Source of the DNA: Brevibacillus fluminis
GTDB taxonomy: Bacteria > Bacillota > Bacilli > Brevibacillales > Brevibacillaceae
Length of the DNA: 64,000 nt
Direction of reading: 5' to 3'
Assembly (NCBI RefSeq): GCF_003710825.1
Contig: NZ_RHHQ01000006.1
Coordinates: forward strand, 62,001 to 126,000
Shown in pieces: positions 7,972 through 17,113 of the stretch. The position numbers were made by a program, and so were the translations under genes. The notes beneath the pieces were generated by a model. The model saw only the letters and a list, made by a program, of their open reading frames with translations, made no database searches and was not told the DNA's origin. The first letter of the stretch is position 1. Each line of letters opens with the position of its first letter.

Positions 7972-9891
7972 GTGCGGGTTTCCAACGCGACCGTGCGCCG
8001 ACGCATCTTTATCGCAATGATTATCGGAATCGTTTTGTATACGGCACTGATTACGAGACTTGGCTACGTACAGCTGGTGCTTGGGCCGTCGCTTAGGGAT
8101 AAGGCGGAAAATTTGCTGCAGCGCAACATCCCGTTTGAGCCGATGCGGGGTGAAATACTGGACCGCAATGGTGAAGCGCTTGTCACGAACATCAGCGTGC
8201 CATCCGTGTGGGCGATTCCTGCCCAGATCAAGCAACCGGAGGAGACGGCACGTCAGCTCGCGACGATACTGGGTGTCAAGCAAGAGGATGTGTTTACGGC
8301 CATCACAAAAAGGGCGATCAACAACCGCGTTCCGGGCGGACGAAAAATTTCGGCGGAAAAGGCGAATCAAATCCAGGCGCTCGGCCTGCCGGGGATCCAG
8401 GTAGCGGAAGATTCGGAGCGGTTTTATCCGTACGGGGCGATGGCTGCGCATGTTTTGGGCTTTACCGGCATAGATAATCAAGGGCTTACCGGATTGGAAA
8501 AAATATATGATGCATTCTTAAAAGGGACACCGGGGCATGTATCGTTTCCGACGGATGCGAGTGGACGGGTCATGCCCGGCGAATCGGAAAAATATGTGCC
8601 TGCGCAAAACGGCATGAACATGTACCTGACGCTCGATAACCACATACAATCATTTATTGAGCGTGAGCTGGATCAGGCAATGGTGGCGTACCAGGCGACA
8701 GACGCGCTGGCGATCGCGATGAATCCGAAGACGGGCGAAATTTTGGGGATGTCCAGTAGGCCCACTTTCAATCCGGAAGATTATCGCGATTACCCGTCGG
8801 AAGTGTACAACCGCAACTTGCCGATTTGGAAAACGTATGAGCCGGGGTCTACTTTCAAGATCGTTACCTTGGCTGCGGCTCTGAATGAAGGCGTCGTCAA
8901 CTTGAATGAAGGCTTTTACGATCCGGGTTATATCAATGTGGCAGGGGCCCGGTTGCGCTGCTGGAAACGTCAGGGGCATGGGCAGGAAACGATGCTGGAG
9001 GTTGTGGAAAACTCTTGCAACCCGGGCTTTGTCACCATGGGGCAGCGTTTGCAGAAAGAACGTCTTTTCGATTACATCAAAAAATTTGGCTTTGGACAAA
9101 AAACCGGAATCGACCTGTTAGGCGAAGAGAATGGTTTGTTGTTCAATTTGAAAAAAGTGGGGCCGGTTGAGCTGGGGACGACCTCATTCGGGCAAGGGGT
9201 TTCGGTCACGCCGATCCAGCAGATGGCGGCCGTCGCCGCTGCGATCAATGGCGGTCATCTGATGAAGCCGTATGTGGCGATGGAATGGCGCGACAGCGTA
9301 ACGAACGACATCATCGGTCGGACACAGCCGCAGGAAGTGCGGCAAGTCATAACGGAGGAAACGTCCGCCAAGGTTCGCTATGCACTTGAAAGCGTCGTAG
9401 CACAAGGATCAGGACGAAATGCCTATATTGATGGATATCGTGTAGGGGGGAAAACCGGTACCGCGCAAAAAGTGAAAAACGGCCGCTACATGGACGGGGA
9501 GTACATCGTGTCCTTTATCGGGTTCGCGCCTGCAAACGACCCGCAGGTCATTGTCTACGTGGCCATCGACAATCCAAAGGCGCTCGCCTTCGGGGGATTG
9601 ATCGCAGCGCCGACGGTTCGCGGCATCCTAGAATCGACGCTCGCCTATCTCAAGGTACCGAAGCAAAAAGACGGTATTCCACGCGAATCGCAATATGGCG
9701 ACAAAAAATATATGGAAGTCCCGAATTTGACGGGTCTGAGCTTGCAGGAAATCGGTCAATCGTACTATGCGATGCCGATCGAGGTCGACGGACAAGGCAA
9801 ATACGTGGTGAAACAAGCGCCAGCAGCAGGGACCAAGATCGAAGAGGGGCAAAAGGTACGAATCTATCTGGGTGACAAATCGAGCAATTAG
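7972..9891 (+). CDS. spoVD: Stage V sporulation protein D, cortex transpeptidase
   Basis: A class B penicillin-binding protein of 639 residues, close to the B. subtilis SpoVD length. N-terminal anchor (about residues 12-32), RGEILDRNG, and transpeptidase motifs S293-T-F-K and K494-T-G-T; a single PASTA domain closes the protein (about 580-637). SpoVD works with SpoVE to make spore cortex peptidoglycan. The assignment over a vegetative enzyme rests on its place after pbpB, its single PASTA domain, and the SpoVE-like gene downstream. Start is GTG 7972; its ribosome-binding site is in the 3' arm of a terminator-like hairpin. Confidence 0.92.
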   Translation: MRVSNATVRRRIFIAMIIGIVLYTALITRLGYVQLVLGPSLRDKAENLLQRNIPFEPMRGEILDRNGEALVTNISVPSVWAIPAQIKQPEETARQLATILGVKQEDVFTAITKRAINNRVPGGRKISAEKANQIQALGLPGIQVAEDSERFYPYGAMAAHVLGFTGIDNQGLTGLEKIYDAFLKGTPGHVSFPTDASGRVMPGESEKYVPAQNGMNMYLTLDNHIQSFIERELDQAMVAYQATDALAIAMNPKTGEILGMSSRPTFNPEDYRDYPSEVYNRNLPIWKTYEPGSTFKIVTLAAALNEGVVNLNEGFYDPGYINVAGARLRCWKRQGHGQETMLEVVENSCNPGFVTMGQRLQKERLFDYIKKFGFGQKTGIDLLGEENGLLFNLKKVGPVELGTTSFGQGVSVTPIQQMAAVAAAINGGHLMKPYVAMEWRDSVTNDIIGRTQPQEVRQVITEETSAKVRYALESVVAQGSGRNAYIDGYRVGGKTGTAQKVKNGRYMDGEYIVSFIGFAPANDPQVIVYVAIDNPKALAFGGLIAAPTVRGILESTLAYLKVPKQKDGIPRESQYGDKKYMEVPNLTGLSLQEIGQSYYAMPIEVDGQGKYVVKQAPAAGTKIEEGQKVRIYLGDKSSN

Positions 9892-9941
9892 CAGTACAAT
9901 CTACCTTTGGATAGAAAGTACATGCGATGGGCAAAACCACG

Positions 9942-9969
9942 TTGAAAAGCGAGCGCTTTTGTCTATAAT
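9942..9969 (+). promoter_or_regulatory. Sigma-A promoter of murE with a palindrome in its spacer
   Basis: TTGAAA (9942-9947), 16 nt, TATAAT (9964-9969), 24 bp before the murE start. The perfect inverted repeat AAAAGCG-AG-CGCTTTT (9945-9960) overlaps the -35 and the spacer, so a bound protein would block polymerase. Confidence 0.7.
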
Positions 9970-9992
9970 AGGGAAAGAATGGGGTGCCTGAT

Positions 9993-11471
9993 ATGAAACT
10001 TACGGATCTGCTATCTTCTTTACTGCCAGTACGCGTGAAAGGAGATTCCAACATAGATATCACTGGTTTGACAGCAGATTCCCGAAAAGTGAAACCAGGA
10101 GACATGTTTATTTGTCTTACCGGCTTTACGGTTGATGGACATGAGTATGCGGCGAAAGCGCTGGAGTTGGGCGCAGCCTGCATCTTGGCGGAAAAAGACT
10201 TGCCGCTAGAAGGAAACGTTGTGGTGGTGCCGGATACGCGCCGCGCGATGGCCCAGCTTGCCAATCGCTTTTACATGTCGCCGACATCTGAACTGAAGCT
10301 GATTGGTGTTACGGGAACGAACGGAAAGACAACGACAACGCATTTGATAGACAAGATTTTGCAGGATCAGCAGAAAAAAACCGGCCTGATCGGCACGATT
10401 CACATGCGCATCGGTGACACCTATGAAGAAATCAAAAATACGACGCCTGATGTGCTCGATCTCCAGCGCAGCTTCCGGCGCATGAGGGATCTGGATACGG
10501 AATATGCGATTATTGAAGTGTCTTCCCACGCGCTCGACATTGGCCGAGTGCGTGGTTGTGACGTACATACGGCGGTATTCACGAACTTGACTCGCGACCA
10601 TCTCGATTACCATGAGACGATGGATAACTACAAGCATGCGAAATCGCTGCTGTTCGCACAACTCGGCAACGGCTATGACACCAACCGTGTAAAAACTGCG
10701 GTGCTGAATGCAGACGACCCTGCGTCCGAAATGTTTGCACGTGTTACACCGGCGAGAGTCATTCGGTACGGGATCGATCAAGAAGCGGATGTGCGCGCGA
10801 CAGGAATTCGTATTACGGCAAAAGGAACCAGCTTCATGATGGAGACTTTTGCAGGCAATCTGGAGTTCAACCTGAAGCTGATGGGCAAGTTCAATGTATA
10901 CAACACATTGGCAGCCACAGCAGTCGCGTTAGCGGAAGGCATCTCACTCGAATCGATCAAGGCCAGCTTGGAAGAAGTGGCGGGTGTGGACGGACGTTTT
11001 GAGGCGGTGGATGCAGGACAATCGTTCACTGTAGTCGTTGACTATTCGCATACGCCCGACAGCCTGGAAAACGCGCTTGTCACCATCAAGGAATTTGCCA
11101 AAGGCCGGATCTTCTGCATCGTCGGCTGCGGCGGCGACCGAGACAGGACAAAACGCCCAATTATGGCGCAGATTGCAACAAAATATGCCGACATGAGCGT
11201 CTTAACATCTGACAATCCACGTTCCGAGGAACCGGAAGCGATTCTCGCAGACATGGTCGCGGGGCTTGCCGATACGCCAAATGACCGCTATATAAGCATT
11301 GCGGATCGGCGCGAAGCAATCGCACATGCCGTCTCCTTGGCCGACGGACAGGATGTCATTCTCATTGCCGGAAAAGGGCATGAGACATACCAAATCATCA
11401 AAGATCAAGTATTGTCGTTTGATGACCGCCTGGTAGCAAAAGAGGCCATTGAAAAGAAGCTTGCCACATAA
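9993..11471 (+). CDS. murE: UDP-MurNAc-tripeptide synthetase MurE (meso-DAP type)
   Basis: The protein of 492 residues adds the third amino acid to UDP-MurNAc-L-Ala-D-Glu in the cytoplasm. Mur ligase features are the ATP loop G-T-N-G-K-T-T-T (about residues 107-114), the N-L-T-R-D-H-L-D-Y-H segment and the DNPR motif (SDNPRSEEP near 405). DNPR marks enzymes that select meso-diaminopimelate, so the cell wall is predicted to be A1-gamma type. ATG 9993 is chosen over GTG 9984, which overlaps the likely ribosome-binding site GGGGTG. It has its own promoter directly upstream and heads a run murE-mraY-murD-spoVE-murG. Confidence 0.95.
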   Translation: MKLTDLLSSLLPVRVKGDSNIDITGLTADSRKVKPGDMFICLTGFTVDGHEYAAKALELGAACILAEKDLPLEGNVVVVPDTRRAMAQLANRFYMSPTSELKLIGVTGTNGKTTTTHLIDKILQDQQKKTGLIGTIHMRIGDTYEEIKNTTPDVLDLQRSFRRMRDLDTEYAIIEVSSHALDIGRVRGCDVHTAVFTNLTRDHLDYHETMDNYKHAKSLLFAQLGNGYDTNRVKTAVLNADDPASEMFARVTPARVIRYGIDQEADVRATGIRITAKGTSFMMETFAGNLEFNLKLMGKFNVYNTLAATAVALAEGISLESIKASLEEVAGVDGRFEAVDAGQSFTVVVDYSHTPDSLENALVTIKEFAKGRIFCIVGCGGDRDRTKRPIMAQIATKYADMSVLTSDNPRSEEPEAILADMVAGLADTPNDRYISIADRREAIAHAVSLADGQDVILIAGKGHETYQIIKDQVLSFDDRLVAKEAIEKKLAT

Positions 11472-11503
11472 CGTGTGATGCATCGAAGAAAGGAGGGTAG
11501 GGC

Positions 11504-12469
11504 ATGCCCTTTGACAATGTCCTCATCATAACCATTATTGCAGCATTTTTAATCTCCGTCCTGATCGGACCTCTCTTTATTCCGGTGCTTCGCCGGATGA
11601 AGTTTGGCCAGAGCATCAGGGAAGAGGGACCGAAATCTCACCAGAAAAAGGCGGGTACCCCGACAATGGGCGGGACGATCATTTTGCTCGCGCTCGCTTT
11701 CACCGTATTGAAATTCGCAAACCTGACTAAGGAAGTCGTGTTCCTCTTGCTGGTTACGTTTGGATACGGACTTATCGGATTTTTGGATGACTACATCAAG
11801 ATCAGTAAAAAACGCAATCTCGGTTTGACAGCCAAACAAAAGTTTGCGGGACAGATCCTGCTTGCCATCATTGCGTATGCATTGCTCTTGTATATGGGCT
11901 TCGACACGTCTCTGCATCTCCCAGGTACAGGATGGAAGATTGAACTGGGCTTCCTCTACTTCCCGTTTCTTTTGTTCCTGTTGGTTGGTACGACCAATGC
12001 GGTGAACATCACGGACGGACTCGACGGCCTGCTCGCCGGAACCGGGGCGATTGCCTTCGGAGCGTATGCGATCATTGCTTCTGTGCTTACGAAGCCGGAT
12101 ACAGCGACGTTCAGTGCGGCTGTAGTCGGTGCGGTCCTCGGCTTCCTAGTTTTCAATGCGCATCCTGCGCGCGTGTTCATGGGCGATACGGGCTCTCTGG
12201 GATTGGGAGGGGCCTTGGCCGGAGTCGCGATCATTACAAAGACAGAGCTGCTCTTGGCAGTGGTCGGCGGTGTGTTCGTGGTCGAAACCATCTCTGTCAT
12301 TATGCAGGTGATCTCCTTTAAAACAAGAGGAAAACGGATTTTCCGTATGAGCCCGCTGCATCACCATTTTGAACTGACCGGTTGGTCCGAGTGGCGCGTA
12401 GTCGTTACGTTCTGGCTGGTGGGAATGGTGTTTGCCGGACTGGGTGTTTATTTGGGAGTGGTGAGCTAA
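11504..12469 (+). CDS. mraY: Phospho-MurNAc-pentapeptide translocase MraY
   Basis: An integral membrane enzyme of 321 residues with about ten hydrophobic segments. It transfers phospho-MurNAc-pentapeptide to undecaprenyl phosphate, giving lipid I. Diagnostic segments are [10 protein letters not shown] (about residues 46-55), the aspartate-rich [16 protein letters not shown] and the C-terminal HHHFEL. Start ATG 11504 follows AAAGGAGGG. One base separates its stop from murD, so the two are translationally linked. Confidence 0.96.
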   Translation: MPFDNVLIITIIAAFLISVLIGPLFIPVLRRMKFGQSIREEGPKSHQKKAGTPTMGGTIILLALAFTVLKFANLTKEVVFLLLVTFGYGLIGFLDDYIKISKKRNLGLTAKQKFAGQILLAIIAYALLLYMGFDTSLHLPGTGWKIELGFLYFPFLLFLLVGTTNAVNITDGLDGLLAGTGAIAFGAYAIIASVLTKPDTATFSAAVVGAVLGFLVFNAHPARVFMGDTGSLGLGGALAGVAIITKTELLLAVVGGVFVVETISVIMQVISFKTRGKRIFRMSPLHHHFELTGWSEWRVVVTFWLVGMVFAGLGVYLGVVS

Positions 12470-12470
12470 C

Positions 12471-13844
12471 ATGAAACCGATGGAAATCTATCAAGATCGA
12501 CAAGTTGTTGTGCTTGGCCTCGCAAAAAGCGGTGTAGCGGTTGCAAAACTGCTGCACCGCTTTGGTGCGCATGTCACAGTAAATGATAAAAAGCCTCGCG
12601 AACAATCGGTGGGTGTGGAAGAACTGGAAGCTCTCGGCATTCGCGTGATCACCGGCGGACACCCGGATGACTTGATTCATGAAGAAATCGCGCTCGTCGT
12701 CAAAAATCCGGGCATCCCGTATGAGGCTCCACCGATCCAGCAGGCGCAGGGGCTTGGTATCCCGGTCGTGACTGAGGTGGAAGTGGCCTCTTGGCTTCTT
12801 CGTGCCCCAGTCATCGGCATCACAGGGTCAAATGGCAAAACAACCACAACGACACTGGTTGGCTTGATTATGCAAGAAGCCGGTCTTTCGCCGATTGTGG
12901 CCGGAAATATCGGCACGCCTTTGAGCGAAATTGCCGAAGGCGCAGAAGCAAACCAATGGATTGTCGCAGAGCTGAGCAGCTTTCAACTGATGGGCACGAA
13001 AACATTCCGTCCGCGGATTGGCGCACTTTTGAACATATACCCGGCACATCTCGATTACCACCATACGATGGACGAATACGTGTCGGCCAAAGCCAAGCTG
13101 TTCGCCAATCAAACACAAGATGATTATGCAATCCTGCCGTTCGATCAACCGACAACACGAGAAAAAGTGGAACCGGTAAACGGGCGCGCGTATTATTTCA
13201 GCCACACAAGCGATGTGCCAAGAGGTGTATGCGTACGTGAAGGGAAAGTCGTCTTCGTTGATGGAGAAATGGAAGAGACCGTGATGGAACGATCGGAACT
13301 GTCGTTGCCCGGCGAGCATAACCTTGAGAATGCGCTCGCCGCGATTCTGATCAGCAAGCTGGCAGGTGCAGATGCCGCTTCCATGCGTAAGGTGTTGACC
13401 ACCTTCCACGGAGTAGAGCACCGGCTGGAAAGAGTATTGGACATCAGTGGCGTCCGTTATTACAATGACTCCAAAGCAACAAACCCGCAAGCTGCGACGA
13501 AATCGATCGAAACCTTTTCCGAGCCGATTGTGCTGATTGCCGGAGGGCTTGATCGCGGGATTGATTTTAAAGAGCTGGTCCCTGTTCTTGGGCGGAATGT
13601 GAAAGCATTGGTCGCATACGGCCAAACGGCCTCGATCCTACTGGAACGTGCGGAGGAAGCGGGGATTAGCTTGAAGGCGCATGCCGATACTGTGGAAAAG
13701 GCGGTTGAGATCGCTGCACAGTATGCGTCGCCTGGAGACGTGGTACTGCTTAGCCCCGCTTGTGCGAGCTGGGATATGTTTCCTTCTTTTGAGGTGCGCG
13801 GAAGCATCTTTAAGGACGCTGTGCATAGACTAAAACAAGCCTAG
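12471..13844 (+). CDS. murD: UDP-MurNAc-alanine:D-glutamate ligase MurD
   Basis: The protein of 457 residues adds D-glutamate to UDP-MurNAc-L-alanine. It has the Rossmann-like N-terminus (VVLGLAKSGVA), the ATP loop G-S-N-G-K-T-T-T (about 120-127), and the ligase motifs YPAHLDYHH and YYNDSKATNP (about 325-335). Start ATG 12471 is one base after mraY, with its ribosome-binding site inside the mraY end; a second ATG three codons later is also possible. Followed by spoVE after 30 bp. Confidence 0.95.
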   Translation: MKPMEIYQDRQVVVLGLAKSGVAVAKLLHRFGAHVTVNDKKPREQSVGVEELEALGIRVITGGHPDDLIHEEIALVVKNPGIPYEAPPIQQAQGLGIPVVTEVEVASWLLRAPVIGITGSNGKTTTTTLVGLIMQEAGLSPIVAGNIGTPLSEIAEGAEANQWIVAELSSFQLMGTKTFRPRIGALLNIYPAHLDYHHTMDEYVSAKAKLFANQTQDDYAILPFDQPTTREKVEPVNGRAYYFSHTSDVPRGVCVREGKVVFVDGEMEETVMERSELSLPGEHNLENALAAILISKLAGADAASMRKVLTTFHGVEHRLERVLDISGVRYYNDSKATNPQAATKSIETFSEPIVLIAGGLDRGIDFKELVPVLGRNVKALVAYGQTASILLERAEEAGISLKAHADTVEKAVEIAAQYASPGDVVLLSPACASWDMFPSFEVRGSIFKDAVHRLKQA

Positions 13845-13874
13845 CATAAACGTCTTTGAAAGGATGACTTTGCG

Positions 13875-14966
13875 ATGAGCAAGGTAAGAACGTCTCCTGA
13901 TTTTGTTATCATCGCGACTACGCTCTGCTTGCTTGGCATCGGCATCGTAATGGTTTACAGCGCAAGCGCCGTGTTCGCACAGAACACGTTTCAAGATGCG
14001 TACTACTTCACGAAGCGGCAATTGATTTTTGCGGTACTCGGCCTGACTTCCATGTACCTAATGATGAACATCGATTATTGGGTTTGGAAAAAGTGGGCGA
14101 AGCCCGGGTTTTTGATCAGCATTTTTTTGCTAGTGCTGGTATTGATCATCGGGCGGGAAGTTAACGGCTCTAAAAGCTGGCTCGGCCTTGGCTCATTCGG
14201 GATCCAGCCGGGCGAGTTCGCCAAGTTTGGCGTTGCCGCGTTTCTCGCAGCGTGGCTGTCTGATAATCAGAAAATGATCGTGCTGTTCAATCGCGGGCTA
14301 ATGCCTGCGCTGGCGATTCCCGTCGCCTGCTTTGGGCTGATTATGCTGCAGCCTGACCTCGGGACCGGCACCGTGCTGATTGGGACCGCCGTGCTGATGA
14401 TTTTTACGGCTGGCGCGAGGGTAAGCCATTTTGTGGCGCTCGGGCTGATTGGACTGGCTGGCTTTGTCGGGCTGGTGCTTTCAGCGCCTTATCGGATGGC
14501 GCGAATAACGGCATTTCTTGATCCGTGGTCCGACCCGCTCGGAGCGGGCTACCAAATCATTCAGTCGCTGTATGCGATCGGCCCCGGTGGCGTCTTGGGA
14601 CTAGGGCTTGGGGGAAGCCGGCAAAAATTCTCCTATCTGCCTGAGCCGTACAATGACTTCATTTTCTCCATTGTGGCGGAAGAGTTGGGCTTTATCGGCG
14701 GAACGCTTATCCTCCTGCTATTCCTGCTGCTATTGTGGCGCGGCATGAGGGTAGCGATTACGGCGCCTGATCTGTTCGGCAACCTGCTCGCCTTAGGCAT
14801 CATCAGCATGCTGGGGATTCAGGTTGTCATCAATGTGGGCGTTGTCACCGGGATGTTTCCGGTTACGGGTATTACCTTGCCGTTCCTCAGCTATGGCGGC
14901 TCATCGCTGACCCTGATGCTGACGGGAATTGGCGTCTTACTAAATATCTCGCGCTTTTCGCGTTAA
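13875..14966 (+). CDS. spoVE: SEDS glycosyltransferase SpoVE/FtsW
   Basis: A polytopic protein of 363 residues of the SEDS family (shape, elongation, division, sporulation), about ten membrane segments. Typical motifs: YSASAV in the first helix, NGSKSWLGLGSFGIQPGE before the catalytic loop, and the C-terminal LPFLSYGGSSL. SEDS proteins polymerise glycan strands with a class B partner. The position between murD and murG and the presence of SpoVD match B. subtilis SpoVE, which makes spore cortex; a vegetative FtsW role cannot be excluded. Confidence 0.92.
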   Translation: MSKVRTSPDFVIIATTLCLLGIGIVMVYSASAVFAQNTFQDAYYFTKRQLIFAVLGLTSMYLMMNIDYWVWKKWAKPGFLISIFLLVLVLIIGREVNGSKSWLGLGSFGIQPGEFAKFGVAAFLAAWLSDNQKMIVLFNRGLMPALAIPVACFGLIMLQPDLGTGTVLIGTAVLMIFTAGARVSHFVALGLIGLAGFVGLVLSAPYRMARITAFLDPWSDPLGAGYQIIQSLYAIGPGGVLGLGLGGSRQKFSYLPEPYNDFIFSIVAEELGFIGGTLILLLFLLLLWRGMRVAITAPDLFGNLLALGIISMLGIQVVINVGVVTGMFPVTGITLPFLSYGGSSLTLMLTGIGVLLNISRFSR

Positions 14967-14981
14967 AAAAAGGTGATTTTC

Positions 14982-16079
14982 ATGCGCATTGTCTTAACCG
15001 GTGGAGGAACCGGCGGACACATTTATCCAGCGCTTGCGGTTGCAAAAGAAATTTTGCGAAAAGAGCCGCAAGCGACCTTTTTGTATATAGGCAGTGGAAA
15101 AGGACTTGAAGCCGACATCGTGCCGCGCGCCGGGATCCAGTTCGAAGCGATTGAAATCGCAGGCTTCAAGCGGAAGCTTTCGTTTGAAAATGTACGCACG
15201 GTCTGGAAGTTTATCCGGGCAGTGTCGCGCTCGAAGGAGCTTTTGCGTAAGTTCAAGCCGGATGTGGTGATCGGTACGGGCGGTTACGTATGCGGGCCGG
15301 TCGTCTATGCGGCGGCGCAACTTGGCATCCGCACGATGATCCATGAGCAAAATGTCGTGCCGGGATTGGCCAACAACTTCCTGTCGCGCTATGTCACGAA
15401 CGTGGCCGTTTCATTCCAAGATTCGTTCGCTCACTTTCCGAAAGCCAAGACGGTGTTCACCGGCAATCCTTGCGCAACGCAAGTGCTCCAGGGCAATGCG
15501 GAGGCAGGGAAAAAATCGCTCGGCATTGCGCCGGACAAGCGGCTTGTTCTGATTTTTTCCGGAAGTAGGGGAGCGCGGGCCATCAACGAAACGACGCTCG
15601 CTATTTTGCCGGACATACACCAATATCCCGGCCATCATTTCGTCTACGTCACGGGTGAGGTCCATTACGAAAACATCGCAAAGCAATTGGAGAGCATCGG
15701 GAAGCCGACAAACTTGACAGTGATGCCGTATGCGCATAACATGCCGGACCTTTTGGCGGCGTCCGATGTGGTGATCGCGCGTGCAGGGGCTTCTACGCTG
15801 GCGGAACTGACGGCACTTGGCATACCATCGATATTGATCCCTTCTCCATACGTCACGAATAACCATCAAGAAAAAAATGCGCGGGGGTTGGAGAGCGCAG
15901 GAGCAGCGATTGTGATTACCGAACGCGAGTTAAACAAAGAAAAGCTTCAGGAAGCTTTGCATCAAATCATCGTCGATCGCGATCACAATCAAGAAATGCG
16001 CAAGAGCGCTCTCGCGTTGGGAATGCCGGACGCTGCGGAGCGGATTTACCGGCTTCTGTCAACGGGCCAGGCGCTCTAA
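14982..16079 (+). CDS. murG: UDP-GlcNAc:lipid I GlcNAc-transferase MurG
   Basis: A GT28-family enzyme of 365 residues that adds GlcNAc to lipid I on the inner membrane face, making lipid II. The N-terminus has the glycine loop TGGGTGGHIYPA, followed by IGTGGYVCGP and HEQN; the C-terminal half has GSRGARAIN and the nucleotide-sugar site SRAGASTLAE-like (ARAGASTLAEL) and NHQEKNA. ATG 14982 is chosen because AAAGGTGAT lies 6 nt upstream; the in-frame GTG at 14973 overlaps that site. It starts 15 bp after spoVE. Confidence 0.96.
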   Translation: MRIVLTGGGTGGHIYPALAVAKEILRKEPQATFLYIGSGKGLEADIVPRAGIQFEAIEIAGFKRKLSFENVRTVWKFIRAVSRSKELLRKFKPDVVIGTGGYVCGPVVYAAAQLGIRTMIHEQNVVPGLANNFLSRYVTNVAVSFQDSFAHFPKAKTVFTGNPCATQVLQGNAEAGKKSLGIAPDKRLVLIFSGSRGARAINETTLAILPDIHQYPGHHFVYVTGEVHYENIAKQLESIGKPTNLTVMPYAHNMPDLLAASDVVIARAGASTLAELTALGIPSILIPSPYVTNNHQEKNARGLESAGAAIVITERELNKEKLQEALHQIIVDRDHNQEMRKSALALGMPDAAERIYRLLSTGQAL

Positions 16080-16183
16080 ACTCCTTATAGGCTGCTGTCA
16101 CGTCGCTCTAGGCGTTAGCATAGTATGTGAGCAAAGACGTGAACAGACTGGTCCGAACTAGCATTTGTGTTAGGAGGTTCATT

Positions 16184-17098
16184 ATGCAGCATTATGCAAG
16201 CATCGCAGAGGAATTAAAGGAAGCAGGGGTCGGAAAAGTATGGCTTGATGAACCTCTCGCCAATCATACAACCTGGCGAATCGGGGGACCGGCAGATTTG
16301 CTGATCCAACCAAAGGATAAAGAATCACTCATTTTTGCTGTGCAAACGATCCATCGTCACAATATTCCTTGGAGTGTGATTGGGCGCGGTTCCAACCTTC
16401 TAGTGAGGGATGGAGGGATTCGCGGGGCCGTGCTAAAAGTGGCTGAGGGCTTAAGTCACTGTGAGTTCAGGGGCGAAGAGGTGCGTGTGGGTGCTGGGTA
16501 TTCCATGGTCCGCCTGACGGTGGAAGCAGGCAAAATGGGTTTCACTGGTTTGGAGTTTGCAGGAGGCATTCCCGGTTCGGTAGGGGGCGCCGTTTACATG
16601 AATGCAGGGGCACACGGGTCTGAACTGTCACGAATTCTTAAAGAAGCCGAAATCCTCTTTGAAGATGGCGAAACAGCGGTATTGACGAACGAGCAGCTGC
16701 AGTTTGCCTATCGCACGTCCCTTTTGCAAAAACGGAAAGGAGTTGTGCTGGAAGCGGTCTTTTCGTTAAAACCCGGAGACCGCAAGCAAATTGCTGCGAC
16801 ATTGGCTACGTTCAAAGACCGCAGGCGGCAGACGCAACCGTTAAACATGCCATGCGCCGGAAGCGTATTCCGTAATCCTCCAGGCGATCATGCAGGACGC
16901 TTGGTGCAAGCAGCGGGATTAAAAGGGTACCAGTACGGCGGCGCACAAGTTTCTCAGTTACATGCCAACTTTATCGTCAATCGAGGAGGCGCTACGGCAA
17001 CCGACGTCCTCACCTTGATGGAGCATGTACGACAAACGGTTTTGGAAAAATTCGGTGTCGATTTGCATCCTGAAGTATTGGTGGTGGGCGAGGGGTAA
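16184..17098 (+). CDS. murB: UDP-N-acetylenolpyruvoylglucosamine reductase MurB
   Basis: A FAD-dependent reductase of 304 residues, the type II short form without the extra domain, which reduces enolpyruvyl-UDP-GlcNAc to UDP-MurNAc. Features: NHTTWRIGGPAD, the FAD loop GRGSNLLVRDGG, GIPGSVGGAVYMNAGAHG, and the catalytic CAGSVFRNP (serine) near the C-terminus. The frame is open from 16127, but ATG 16184 is preceded by TAGGAGG at 6 nt and gives the normal length. It follows murG after a 104-bp gap and lies 15 bp before murA, the preceding step of the same pathway. Confidence 0.95.
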   Translation: MQHYASIAEELKEAGVGKVWLDEPLANHTTWRIGGPADLLIQPKDKESLIFAVQTIHRHNIPWSVIGRGSNLLVRDGGIRGAVLKVAEGLSHCEFRGEEVRVGAGYSMVRLTVEAGKMGFTGLEFAGGIPGSVGGAVYMNAGAHGSELSRILKEAEILFEDGETAVLTNEQLQFAYRTSLLQKRKGVVLEAVFSLKPGDRKQIAATLATFKDRRRQTQPLNMPCAGSVFRNPPGDHAGRLVQAAGLKGYQYGGAQVSQLHANFIVNRGGATATDVLTLMEHVRQTVLEKFGVDLHPEVLVVGEG

Positions 17099-17113
17099 CT
17101 CGGAGGTGAAAGT

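Noticed and set aside
16099..16127. Sigma-K-like sequence CACG-N16-CATAGTATG before murB
   Set aside because: murB is a vegetative gene and the -10 lacks the final A; kept only as a comparison for the gerP site.
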